The notes below the pieces were generated by a model. That model was not told the origin of the DNA and did no database searches. It was given only the letters and a program-made list of their open reading frames with translations. The position numbers and the translations under genes were made by a program. DNA of 17,256 bases, taken from the NCBI GenBank assembly GCA_964447145.1, contig CAYURW010000057.1, forward strand, positions 1 through 17,256, read 5' to 3'. Below, one piece after another: positions 1-6,708 of this stretch. Positions within the stretch are counted from its first letter, which is position 1, and each line of letters starts with the position of its first letter. The DNA is from BRH-c25 sp964447145 (GTDB lineage: Bacteria; Bacillota; Clostridia; Lutisporales; Lutisporaceae).

Positions 1-2
1 TC

Positions 3-89
3 AAAAAGGATATAATTAAAACTGCAGCAGGGATAAGATACAGAACAAGAGCAGCACAAAATATTATTGACATTAAAGTTAAATTATGA
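3..89 (+). CDS. C-terminal tail of an unidentified upstream gene (partial)
   Basis: A reading frame is open from the left edge to a TGA at 87-89 and encodes 28 residues, basic and ending IDIKVKL. I do not recognise the protein. In related genomes the gene before rpmG varies (sigH, tuf or a tRNA), and this tail does not match the usual end of EF-Tu. It could also be a chance frame, but the palindrome with a short T run just downstream fits the end of a gene. Confidence 0.35.
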   Translation, partial: KKDIIKTAAGIRYRTRAAQNIIDIKVKL

Positions 90-109
90 TAGATTTTATT
101 GAGTAATCT

Positions 110-134
110 TAAAATGCAATACTTGTGCATTTTT
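110..134 (+). terminator. weak intrinsic terminator or hairpin before rpmG
   Basis: A 9-bp A/T-rich perfect stem (110-118 with 126-134) encloses a 7-base loop and runs into T-rich sequence. It lies 20 bases after the stop of the partial frame and before rpmG. The low GC content makes it a weak terminator at best. Confidence 0.4.
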
Positions 135-183
135 ATGGCATTTAATGCTTTTACAATAGTGCCGATTGTTGGGAGGTGGAGAC

Positions 184-333
184 ATGAGAGTTAAAATTAC
201 ACTTGCTTGTACAGAATGCAAACAGAGAAACTATGATTTTATGAAAAATAAGAAAAATAACCCGGACAGAATGGAAATGAATAAGTATTGCAAGTTTTGC
301 AGGAAACATACCCCACATAAGGAAACAAAATAG
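184..333 (+). CDS. rpmG: 50S ribosomal protein L33
   Basis: This 49-residue protein is a small zinc-ribbon component of the large ribosomal subunit near the E site. Two CxxC pairs are visible (C9/C12 and C36/C39), which is the zinc-binding form of L33. Length and basic composition (NKKNN, CRKHTP) fit the family. The ATG at 184 follows a strong GGGAGGTGG at 171-179. It is followed at 21 bases by secE, the usual rpmG-secE-nusG order, which supports the identity. It is too short for many ORF finders. Confidence 0.95.
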   Translation: MRVKITLACTECKQRNYDFMKNKKNNPDRMEMNKYCKFCRKHTPHKETK

Positions 334-354
334 CCGGTAAAGGGAGTGAATAAT

Positions 355-558
355 GTGGCGGGTGCAAAAAAGGGAATTGATTTGGCAAAGTTTTTTAAGG
401 AAACAAGGGCAGAAATCAGGAAAGTTACATGGCCGAACAGGAAAGAGCTTATACAACATACCGAAGTTGTCATTACTTCAATAATACTTGTGGGTGCGGT
501 TCTATGGATAGTTGACCTTGCATTCGGACAGGTACTTAACTTGTTTTTGGCTAAATAG
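355..558 (+). CDS. secE: preprotein translocase subunit SecE
   Basis: This 67-residue single-span SecE is the small essential subunit that clamps SecY in the SecYEG translocon of the cytoplasmic membrane. The cytoplasmic amphipathic segment is conserved (FFKETRAEIRKVTWPNRKEL), followed by one transmembrane helix from about residue 37 to 59. The start matters: a GTG at 346 would overlap the GGGAG ribosome-binding site at 342-346, while the in-frame GTG at 355 lies 8 bases after it, so I place the start at 355. An ATG at 353 is out of frame. It is flanked by rpmG and nusG as in most Firmicutes. Confidence 0.95.
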   Translation: MAGAKKGIDLAKFFKETRAEIRKVTWPNRKELIQHTEVVITSIILVGAVLWIVDLAFGQVLNLFLAK

Positions 559-588
559 TTTGACTCCGGCTATAACATATTATCGATT

Positions 589-619
589 AGGAGGAAGACC
601 TTTAACGCTCTGTTAGGGT
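589..619 (+). promoter_or_regulatory. displaced ribosome-binding site with spacer hairpin before nusG
   Basis: The only strong Shine-Dalgarno before nusG (AGGAGG, 589-594) lies 34 bases from the ATG, too far for normal use. Between them bases 598-600 can pair with 617-619 and 603-606 with 612-615 around a 5-base loop. Folding this hairpin would reduce the effective spacing to about 12 bases. A weak AGGG at 615-618 is the alternative site. The fold is inferred by eye. Confidence 0.4.
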
Positions 620-628
620 TGCACATCT

Positions 629-1147
629 ATGGAAGAGAACGGCAAATGGTACGTGGCCCATACCTATTCGGGCTATGAGAATAAGGTAATGGCAAATATT
701 TTGAAGATTGTAGAAAACAGAAATATGCAGAACGTTATCTTCGAAGTAAAGGTGCCGATAGAAGAACAGGTCGAAATCAAAAACGGAAAGAAAAAAATAA
801 CCCAGAAGAAGGTATTTCCGGGATACGTATTGGTCAAAATGATTATGACTGATGAATCATGGTATCTTGTCAGGAATACAAGAGGGGTTACCGGATTTGT
901 AGGGCCTGGATCTAAACCTGTGCCTCTGACGGATTCGGAAGTGAAGGTTCTTGGCGTTGAAAGAATTCCAATAAAACTGGATGCAAAGGTCAGGGACCAT
1001 GTAAGGGTCATATCAGGTCCATTTGAGAACTTTGTCGGTATTATACAGGAGATTAATAATGATAAGCACAAGGTAAAGGTTATGATTTCGATGTTTGGAA
1101 GAGACACTCCGGTAGAGCTGGAGTTCTCCCAGATTGAAAGGGTATAA
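629..1147 (+). CDS. nusG: transcription termination/antitermination factor NusG
   Basis: This 172-residue protein binds the RNA polymerase clamp and modulates elongation, pausing, Rho action and coupling to the ribosome. The N-terminal NGN domain starts with the typical WYVAHTYSGYENKV and includes KVFPGYVLVKM and NTRGVTGFVG. The C-terminal KOW domain (about residues 120-172) contains GPFENFVGIIQEI and ends in the typical FSQIERV. Length is normal. An in-frame TAG at 614-616 with no ATG between fixes the start at 629. It lies between secE and rplK as expected. Confidence 0.97.
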   Translation: MEENGKWYVAHTYSGYENKVMANILKIVENRNMQNVIFEVKVPIEEQVEIKNGKKKITQKKVFPGYVLVKMIMTDESWYLVRNTRGVTGFVGPGSKPVPLTDSEVKVLGVERIPIKLDAKVRDHVRVISGPFENFVGIIQEINNDKHKVKVMISMFGRDTPVELEFSQIERV

Positions 1148-1195
1148 TATCACATTAGTTATGATATTCATTTTCTGCCGAGGGGAGGTGTAATA

Positions 1196-1621
1196 ATGGC
1201 AAAAAAGGTTACGGCATTGGTTAAATTGCAGGTTCCGGCAGGTAAAGCGACTCCGGCACCCCCGATAGGCCCGGCCTTAGGTCAGCACGGTGTCAACATT
1301 ATGGGATTTTGCAAGGAATTTAATGAAAGAACGGCCAAACAGGCAGGACTTATTATTCCCGTAGTGATAACGGTTTACCAGGACAGGTCGTTTTCATTCA
1401 TACTCAAAACACCGCCTGCTTCGGTACTCATAAAAAAAGCTGTGGGTATTGAGAGTGGATCCGGTGTACCGAACAAGACCAAGGTAGGAACAATTTCAAA
1501 ATCAAAGATCAAAGAAATTGCAGAATTGAAGATGCCGGATTTGAATGCGGGAAGTGTTGAGGCAGCAGAAAGAATGGTTGCAGGTACAGCGAGAAGTATG
1601 GGAATAACAGTGGAAGAGTAA
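1196..1621 (+). CDS. rplK: 50S ribosomal protein L11
   Basis: This 141-residue protein forms the base of the ribosomal stalk with the thiostrepton region of 23S rRNA and takes part in factor binding and the stringent response. The N-terminal domain shows the proline-rich PAGKATPAPPIGPALGQHG typical of L11. The C-terminal RNA-binding domain includes PNKTKVGTISK and MPDLNAGSVEAA. A strong GGGGAGGTG precedes the ATG. The gene lies 48 bases after nusG and 48 bases before rplA, the usual order. Nothing unusual is seen. Confidence 0.98.
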   Translation: MAKKVTALVKLQVPAGKATPAPPIGPALGQHGVNIMGFCKEFNERTAKQAGLIIPVVITVYQDRSFSFILKTPPASVLIKKAVGIESGSGVPNKTKVGTISKSKIKEIAELKMPDLNAGSVEAAERMVAGTARSMGITVEE

Positions 1622-1669
1622 TAATAGTGGGAGGAATTGTTCCGTTAATACCACAAGGAGGAATTTATT

Positions 1670-2365
1670 ATGTTTAGAGGCAAGAAATATCTGGAAAGCG
1701 CAAAGCTGGTTGACAGGTACAAACTGTACGATCCGAAAGAGGCTATGGAACTTGTCCAGCAAACTGCAAAAGCAAATTTTGATGAGTCTGTTGAGATCCA
1801 TGTGAAGCTGGGTGTTGACCCAAGGCATGCGGACCAGCAGGTAAGAGGTGTTGTTGTACTTCCCCATGGCACGGGTAAGACCCTTAAGGTCTTGGTATTT
1901 GCAAAAGGCGATAAAGCTAATGAGGCAGAAGCAGCAGGAGCCGATTTTGTTGGCGCTGAGGAACTGGTAGCAAAAATCCAGGGTGAAAACTGGTTTGACT
2001 ATGATGTAGTAGTTGCCACCCCGGATATGATGGGTGTAGTCGGAAGACTTGGGAAACTTCTGGGGCCAAAGGGATTGATGCCTAATCCAAAGTCCGGTAC
2101 GGTTACATTTGATATTGAAAAGGCCATTAAAGAAATAAAAGCCGGTAAGGTTGAGTATAGGGTCGATAAGACAGCTATAGTCCATGTGGGGATAGGAAAG
2201 GTTTCCTTCGGAACCGAAAAGCTCGGAGATAATTTCAGGACCCTCATGGAAGCTGTTGTAAAGGCAAAACCGGCAGCAGCAAAGGGCACTTACCTCAAAA
2301 GTGTTGTTGTTGCAAGCACAATGGGGCCTTCAATAAAGGTCAACCCGGCACGTGTAGTTGATTGA
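1670..2365 (+). CDS. rplA: 50S ribosomal protein L1
   Basis: This 231-residue protein forms the L1 stalk of the large subunit that moves deacylated tRNA out of the E site. It is also a translational repressor of its own operon in well-studied bacteria. Diagnostic segments are VDPRHADQQVRGVVVLPHGTGK near residues 50-70, VATPDMMGVVGRLGKLLGPKGLMPNPKSGTV split over residues 122-152, and a C-terminal GPSIKVNPARVVD. The start follows AAGGAGG at an ideal distance. A second GGAGGAATT lies further upstream in the spacer (around 1630). The gene is followed by a 203-base leader rather than directly by rplJ. Confidence 0.98.
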   Translation: MFRGKKYLESAKLVDRYKLYDPKEAMELVQQTAKANFDESVEIHVKLGVDPRHADQQVRGVVVLPHGTGKTLKVLVFAKGDKANEAEAAGADFVGAEELVAKIQGENWFDYDVVVATPDMMGVVGRLGKLLGPKGLMPNPKSGTVTFDIEKAIKEIKAGKVEYRVDKTAIVHVGIGKVSFGTEKLGDNFRTLMEAVVKAKPAAAKGTYLKSVVVASTMGPSIKVNPARVVD

Positions 2366-2374
2366 TAACACATT

Positions 2375-2403
2375 TTGCTGAGGGACAAAACTAACTGTAT
2401 AAT
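2375..2403 (+). promoter_or_regulatory. vegetative promoter upstream of the rplJ leader
   Basis: TTGCTG at 2375-2380 and a perfect TATAAT at 2398-2403 are separated by exactly 17 bases, a sigma-A type promoter. Transcription would begin near 2410, just before the L10 leader, so rplJ-rplL can be made independently of rplK-rplA, as is common. Confidence 0.8.
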
Positions 2404-2410
2404 GATGAAT

Positions 2411-2515
2411 ATTTACCGTAGACAGTAGGTTGGCAGATGCCTGTAAATGTCCTACCGAGGTTTGTCATAAATGAAATTATGGCCTCTCTGTGTCTGCGGA
2501 GAGGCTTTAAATTAT
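2411..2515 (+). ncRNA. L10 leader with attenuator hairpin
   Basis: The transcript between the promoter and rplJ has the hallmarks of the ribosomal protein L10 leader. ACC (2415-2417) pairs with GGT (2459-2461) and GTAGG (2425-2429) with CCTAC (2451-2455) around a bulged core, the site bound by the L10(L12)4 complex in known systems. It is followed by a GC-rich hairpin (2482-2490 with 2497-2505, 9 bp including one G-T pair) and a short TTT, which fits an attenuator. Autogenous control of rplJ-rplL is inferred from the family. Confidence 0.8.
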
Positions 2516-2568
2516 GAAAGGCCTTAGAGTCGGGTAAAGTATAAGCTTCAACATAAGGAGGTGTAAAA

Positions 2569-3078
2569 ATGTCAAAAAACCTTGAGCAAAAAGAAGCGGT
2601 AGTAAAGGAAGTAAAAGAAAAGCTCCAAAAAACCAATTCAGTTGTGTTCGTGGAATACAAGGGCATAAATGTAGAGTCAGTAACCGAATTGAGAAAAAGA
2701 TTCAGAGCTGCGGACGTAGAATATAAGATATACAAAAATACTCTCTTTAAAAGAGCAGCATCGGAATTGGGCATTGAGTCGGTTCACGAGTACCTTCAGG
2801 GCCCGGTATCGGTAGCATTCGGATATAATGACGCAGTTGCTCCAGCAAGAATAATCAATCAGTTTATTAAGGATAACCCAAAAACACCGATATCAATTAA
2901 AGCAGGCTATATTGAGGGAAGAGTCATGGGAGCAGCAGATGTAAAAGCACTGGGGGACCTTCCGTCAAGAGAAGGGCTCATTGCTATGCTGCTTAGCGGA
3001 TTGCAGGGTTCAATCAGAAATCTTGCATATGCACTTAATACTATTAAAGAAAACAAAGAAGCGGAAGCTAATTTATAA
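2569..3078 (+). CDS. rplJ: 50S ribosomal protein L10
   Basis: This 169-residue protein anchors the L7/L12 dimers to the ribosomal stalk. The N-terminal part (SKNLEQKEAVVKEVKEKL, then SVVFVEYKGINV and VTELRKRFRAADVEYKIYKNTL) is typical of bacterial L10. The C-terminal helix that carries L12 includes ALGDLPSREGLIAMLLSGLQG and LAYALNTIKE. The ATG follows AAGGAGGTG. It is 15 bases upstream of rplL. It probably represses its own synthesis through the leader just upstream. Confidence 0.98.
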   Translation: MSKNLEQKEAVVKEVKEKLQKTNSVVFVEYKGINVESVTELRKRFRAADVEYKIYKNTLFKRAASELGIESVHEYLQGPVSVAFGYNDAVAPARIINQFIKDNPKTPISIKAGYIEGRVMGAADVKALGDLPSREGLIAMLLSGLQGSIRNLAYALNTIKENKEAEANL

Positions 3079-3093
3079 TTAGGAGGAATAATA

Positions 3094-3474
3094 ATGGCAA
3101 GCGAAAAGACTTTAAAGTTTATTGAAGAAATAAAGAGCATGACAGTTTTGGAATTGGCTGAACTTGTAAAGGCAATAGAAGAGGAATTCGGAGTAACGGC
3201 GGCAGCTCCCGCAGCAGTTGCCGGTCCCGCAGCAGGCCCTGCTGCAGCTCCTGTAGAAGAGCAAACGGAGTTTAATGTTGTTCTTGCAGAAATCGGACCG
3301 GAAAAAATAAAAGTTATAAAGACCGTCAGGGAAATCACCGGACTCGGACTCAAAGAGGCAAAAGATCTTGTTGAAGGTGCTCCAAAGCCTGTAAAAGAAA
3401 GTGTAAGCAAGCAGGAAGCTGAAGAAATCGCTGCTAAATTCAAGGATACAGGGGCAAAGATAGAGATAAAGTAA
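3094..3474 (+). CDS. rplL: 50S ribosomal protein L7/L12
   Basis: This 126-residue protein is the multi-copy stalk protein that recruits translational GTPases. The N-terminal dimerisation and L10-binding helices occupy residues 1-34, followed by an Ala/Pro-rich flexible hinge (about 35-56) and a C-terminal factor-binding domain with EKTEFNVVL-like strand, KIKVIKTVREITGLGLKEAKDLVE and a final GAKIEIK. TTAGGAGG precedes the start. It is the last gene before two terminators, so the ribosomal unit ends here instead of reading into rpoB. Confidence 0.98.
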   Translation: MASEKTLKFIEEIKSMTVLELAELVKAIEEEFGVTAAAPAAVAGPAAGPAAAPVEEQTEFNVVLAEIGPEKIKVIKTVREITGLGLKEAKDLVEGAPKPVKESVSKQEAEEIAAKFKDTGAKIEIK

Positions 3475-3518
3475 GGGTAAAGTAAGTACACCTGAAATGA
3501 ATGATTATTAAAAAAGAT

Positions 3519-3565
3519 AAATCCTTTTGGTATTATGAGGGCATAATTACCGGAGGATTTTTCTT
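3519..3565 (+). terminator. intrinsic terminator after rplL (first of two)
   Basis: A long interrupted hairpin: 3519-3525 pairs with 3554-3560, GGTA 3529-3532 with TACC 3548-3551, and TTATG 3533-3537 with CATAA 3542-3546 around an AGGG loop. It ends in TTTTTCTT. It lies 45 bases after the rplL stop. Confidence 0.85.
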
Positions 3566-3626
3566 ATGAATAAATGTACAGAGGGTTGAAGTCTCCGCCA
3601 TTAGGTGAACAGGGCAAAATGGAATT
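3566..3626 (+). other. spacer between two terminators, no gene seen
   Basis: The stretch 3475-3814 holds no convincing gene. Apart from two terminators and a candidate promoter it contains this G-rich segment (core 3580-3620), which can form a small CCATT/AATGG stem (near 3598-3622). I could not match it to a riboswitch, tRNA or other RNA family. A seven-codon frame from the ATG at 3566 follows GGAGG, but that GGAGG is part of the terminator stem. Confidence 0.4.
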
Positions 3627-3654
3627 AAACCGCACACTTATTGCGGTTTTTTTT
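3627..3654 (+). terminator. second intrinsic terminator
   Basis: An 8-bp perfect stem (3627-3634 with 3642-3649, AAACCGCA and its complement) with a 7-base loop runs into eight consecutive T. This is a textbook intrinsic terminator and gives a tight barrier between ribosomal genes and the pilus operon. Confidence 0.92.
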
Positions 3655-3701
3655 ATTTTATATAATAAAACATACCATACACAGGGAAATCATATAAAAT
3701 C

Positions 3702-3720
3702 TGTAGCGCTGTGCTACAAT
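3702..3720 (+). promoter_or_regulatory. candidate pilus-operon promoter overlapped by a palindrome
   Basis: TACAAT at 3715-3720 is preceded by TGC, giving an extended -10 element. No good -35 is visible at 17 bases upstream. A dyad TGTAGC (3702-3707) / GCTACA (3713-3718) with a 5-base centre covers the spacer end and the -10, which is how an operator for a dimeric regulator would sit. The palindrome is seen directly; promoter and operator roles are inferred. Confidence 0.5.
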
Positions 3721-3814
3721 TTAACCTAAGGCGCAGAGAGTTCCCACTACTTGTGACTTCATAAGCATAAAACCGTGAGGAGAAGATTGGCACAAAATAT
3801 CTGAGGGGAAATAT

Positions 3815-4358
3815 ATGGGGGTCGATTTGATGGTTTTTAGACTAACCGCTGTTTCAGTACTTTTGACTCTTTCATTGATGTCCGACCTAAAAACATATAA
3901 AATTAAAAACTCTGTTACATATAATTTCATGTTGATTGGCGACAAATTTTGCAAAGGGGGGAGCGGAAGGCCTGATTTTTTCACTACAGGGGGTGATGCT
4001 GCCCGTAATAGGGTTATTTGCACTGTATTCTATGGGATTCATCGGGGCAGGGGATGTCAAACTTCTCAGTGCTGTAGGGTCAATAACGGGTCCTGGGTTT
4101 GCCTTTTATTCAACTGCCTGTTCATTTATCTGCGGAGGATTTATAGCCTTAAGCCTTATCCTGGCAGGGAAAAGTGGGGTAGAAAGGCTCAAATGCTTGA
4201 TTTTGTATATAAAGGGTTGTTTTTTAAGCAGGAGCCTGCTCAGCTATGGGGGTTTCGGAGATAGGCCGGAAAAGGGCAGGTTCCGCTTTTCCATAGCAAT
4301 AGCATCAGGCACGGCAGTTGTTTTTATCCTTCATCTGCTTGGGCTGGCAGGTGCATGA
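3815..4358 (+). pseudogene. tadV: prepilin peptidase TadV/CpaA, split by a frameshift
   Basis: This should be the A24-family membrane aspartic peptidase that cleaves and often methylates prepilins. The first part (ATG 3815, after GAGGGG) gives a first helix and the motif MSDLKTYKIKN with the first catalytic Asp (residue 24). After about codon 42 the homology moves to another frame (from 3938 on), which carries GFIGAGDVKLLSAVG with the second catalytic Asp, then more helices and an end at 4358. Joined, the protein is about 180 residues, the usual size. The frame change equals one extra base, or a loss of five, between 3938 and 3961; a run of six G (3956-3961) lies there. The second frame is closed upstream by TGA at 3933-3935 and could start only at TTG 3936. 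It may be a true mutation, a sequence error or recoding. Confidence 0.8.
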
Positions 4359-4384
4359 AAAATACATTCTAAGGGGGACTTGAA

Positions 4385-5482
4385 GTGGCTAAACTGCATA
4401 TAGTTATTGCAGACCTCGATGGAGATTATGCAAGAGGACTCTCTGAGTACATTAACTCAAACCATTCCTCGACCTTTATGGTAAGCTGCTTCACAAAACC
4501 TGATTCCTTTGCCGGGTATTTAGAGAAGAAGCCGCCTGTTGATATTCTTGTGATAAGCCCTGATTTTTATGATGCTTCGGGTTTTTTGCCAAAGGCCGGA
4601 CTGCGGCTGATATTGTCTTCTGGTATCCTTAACCGTGAATATGTTGATTTTCAAGTTATAGACAAGTATGGCACTGGAGAAAAGATCCTAAGCGAAATGA
4701 TACATTTGCTCTCAAAGTCCAACCCCGCTGAAGTTCAGGGACCGATGGGCCTCCATAGCTCAAAGCTCATAGCTGTATACTCCCCAGCCGGGGGCACAGG
4801 TAAAACTACTATAGCGGCAGCCCTAGCCAGACAATGTGCAGAAACGGGCATAAGATCATTTTACCTGAACCTGGAGACTATTCAATCTACCGGAATGCTC
4901 TTTGGCTCAGGCAATAAAAGGAATCTCTCCTATGTTTATTATTACATTAAGGAAGGAAGTAAAAACCTGTCTTTCAGAATGGATGGAATTAAAGACACAG
5001 CCGATGGGGTGAGCTATTTTAGCCCCCCGGAAAGTCCACTGGAGCATGAGGAGATAGATCCGGATGAACTGGAACAGCTTCTTTTGGGGGTAAAAGGGAT
5101 GGGTTGCTGCGACTACGTTTTTATTGACATGTCCAATGCCTTTGATAGCAAGAATTACAGAATACTGAGCTTATGTGACCATGTTGTCCTGGTTGCTTTG
5201 CAGGACGCAATTGTACTTTACAAAAGCAGGGCATTTATTGGAGAAATTGATAAATACAACGATTCAGGCAGGGGAAATATATCTCTTAAACTTATTACAG
5301 TAATAAACAGATATAAGGGCACAGGGGAAAGTATGGCGAATTTGGAAAACAGTCTGCCGGTTCCGGTATATATACCGGAGTATTATAAGGCATATATTAA
5401 TGAAGAAGGCAGATTTATTGCAGATGATGATAATTTCAGCCGGGCTGTAGGCCAGGTGATAAAAAAGATAAAAGGCAGTTGA
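4385..5482 (+). CDS. tadZ: TadZ/CpaE-like pilus-localising ATPase
   Basis: This 365-residue protein resembles TadZ/CpaE, a MinD/ParA-superfamily ATPase that places the Tad machine in the cell. Residues 1-115 look like a receiver-type domain (IADLD near 8-12), but the usual phospho-accepting Asp appears replaced by Ser58 in VDILVISPDF. Residues 127-150 hold the P-loop AVYSPAGGTGKTT with K140; the extra signature lysine of deviant Walker A motifs is absent (PAGG instead of KGG). A Walker B-like DYVFIDMS lies at 243-250. The GTG start follows AAGGGGGA. It lies 26 bases after the peptidase gene and 10 bases before the motor ATPase gene, the usual place in Tad clusters. ATPase activity is inferred. 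Confidence 0.82.
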   Translation: MAKLHIVIADLDGDYARGLSEYINSNHSSTFMVSCFTKPDSFAGYLEKKPPVDILVISPDFYDASGFLPKAGLRLILSSGILNREYVDFQVIDKYGTGEKILSEMIHLLSKSNPAEVQGPMGLHSSKLIAVYSPAGGTGKTTIAAALARQCAETGIRSFYLNLETIQSTGMLFGSGNKRNLSYVYYYIKEGSKNLSFRMDGIKDTADGVSYFSPPESPLEHEEIDPDELEQLLLGVKGMGCCDYVFIDMSNAFDSKNYRILSLCDHVVLVALQDAIVLYKSRAFIGEIDKYNDSGRGNISLKLITVINRYKGTGESMANLENSLPVPVYIPEYYKAYINEEGRFIADDDNFSRAVGQVIKKIKGS

Positions 5483-5492
5483 GGTAATTACA

Positions 5493-6707
5493 ATGGAGGA
5501 TCGCGAAAAGGGTATGATTGTTGACTACCTTAGAAAAGAGATAAGGGAAGACCTGAATATTAAAAAGGAAGTAACTGATGAGAGTATCTATGAGATGATA
5601 ACAGACAAGGTTTTTGGGGAAGCCAGGCTCCGCCTAATGGGCATAAGAGAGAAGCAGGAGCTTATATCGGCAATTTTCAATTCCATAAGGAAGCTTGATA
5701 TATTACAGCCCCTTGTCAATGATAGATCAATAACAGAAATTATGGTAAACGGTGCCGATAACATTTTTATAGAAAAGCAGGGAAGGGTATACGGTGCCGG
5801 ATGTAGCTTTGAAAGCCGTCAGAAGTTGGAGGATGTCATTCAATCCATTGTCTCAAAGGTAAACAGGGTTGTTAATGAGTATTCTCCAATAGTGGATGCC
5901 AGGCTGGAAGATGGATCCAGAGTTAATGTGGTGCTTCCCCCTGTTGCATTAAACGGTCCTATCCTCACTATAAGGAAGTTCCCTGAGCAGCCTATTTCTA
6001 TGAAGGACCTGACAGCTTGGGGATCGATAACAGAGGAGGCGGCAGAAGTCCTTGAAAGAATGGTAATAGCTAAATATAACATATTTATATGCGGTGGCAC
6101 CGGTTCCGGCAAAACCTCGTTTCTTAACGCACTATCGGGCTTCATTCCGGAAAATGAGCGCATTGTTACAATCGAGGATAGTGCAGAGCTCCAGATAATG
6201 AACATTAAAAACATTGTAAAGCTGGAGACCAGAAATGCAAACACCGAGGGCAAAGGAGAAATTACAATAAGGGATCTTATAAGGACATCTCTACGAATGA
6301 GGCCTGAGAGGATCATAGTAGGGGAAGTGAGGGGGGCCGAAGCTTTGGACATGCTTCAGGCAATGAATACCGGACATGATGGTTCAATATCCACAGGCCA
6401 TGGGAACTCAACAGAGGACATGCTCTCACGGCTTGAAACAATGGTGCTGAGCGGTTCGGCAATGCCCCTGGAGGCAATAAGGCAGCAAATATCCTCTGCA
6501 TTGGATATTATGGTACATCTTTCAAGGTTCAGGGACAGTACAAGGAAGGTGGTGGAGATATCGGAGGTAACCGGCTGTATTGGAGGGAAAATCGGGCTTA
6601 ATCCTCTTTTCATATTTGAGGAGGAAGAAGGCCTTCACAGGACCGGCAACAATATGAAAAACCTTTTTAAATTTAAGATGGCCGGATTGCATAAGGGGGT
6701 AATATGA
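5493..6707 (+). CDS. tadA: Tad pilus assembly ATPase TadA/CpaF
   Basis: This 404-residue member of the type II/IV secretion ATPase (VirB11-like) family is the hexameric motor that drives pilus assembly and retraction at the inner face of the membrane. The N-terminal part includes DRSITEIMVNGADNIFIE, the standard CpaF entry segment. Further signs are DARLEDGSRVNVVLPP near 135-150, Walker A GGTGSGKTS at 201-209, Asp box VTIEDSAEL near 225-233, Walker B RIIVGEVRG at 273-281, and the His-box STGHGNS near 300-306. All catalytic features look intact. GAGGT precedes the ATG. The stop TGA lies one base before the tadB start, which suggests translational coupling. Confidence 0.95.
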   Translation: MEDREKGMIVDYLRKEIREDLNIKKEVTDESIYEMITDKVFGEARLRLMGIREKQELISAIFNSIRKLDILQPLVNDRSITEIMVNGADNIFIEKQGRVYGAGCSFESRQKLEDVIQSIVSKVNRVVNEYSPIVDARLEDGSRVNVVLPPVALNGPILTIRKFPEQPISMKDLTAWGSITEEAAEVLERMVIAKYNIFICGGTGSGKTSFLNALSGFIPENERIVTIEDSAELQIMNIKNIVKLETRNANTEGKGEITIRDLIRTSLRMRPERIIVGEVRGAEALDMLQAMNTGHDGSISTGHGNSTEDMLSRLETMVLSGSAMPLEAIRQQISSALDIMVHLSRFRDSTRKVVEISEVTGCIGGKIGLNPLFIFEEEEGLHRTGNNMKNLFKFKMAGLHKGVI

Positions 6708-6708
6708 A

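Noticed and set aside
123..157. Possible promoter before rpmG (TTGTGC and TACAAT)
   Set aside because: The two hexamers are 23 bases apart, too far, and the first lies within a hairpin. TACAAT alone is too weak a basis.
1502..2185. 227-codon minus-strand frame opposite rplK/rplA
   Set aside because: Shadow of conserved genes, no ribosome-binding site or recognisable motif.
2907..3491. Long open frame on the minus strand opposite rplJ/rplL
   Set aside because: It lies entirely opposite well-identified ribosomal genes; the Ala/Ser-rich composition is the reverse reading of their codons. The same applies to the other minus-strand frames.
3566..3589. Seven-codon peptide after GGAGG
   Set aside because: The GGAGG is part of the terminator stem and there is no support for expression.
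3561..3657. Riboswitch upstream of the pilus operon (for example a c-di-GMP type, because of CAGGGCAAA)
   Set aside because: Only a short resemblance; the rest of the conserved core is missing and the segment lies before a terminator and the operon promoter, so it could not control the operon in the usual way.
3788..3804. TGGCAC-type sequence resembling a sigma-54 promoter before tadV
   Set aside because: The -24 element looks fair but the -12 GC element (TTGCA) is absent after the required five bases.
4023..4264. Continuation of the first tadV frame as a separate protein
   Set aside because: Beyond about 3940 this frame yields Cys/Arg-rich sequence without family features, typical of out-of-frame reading; the real continuation is in the next frame.
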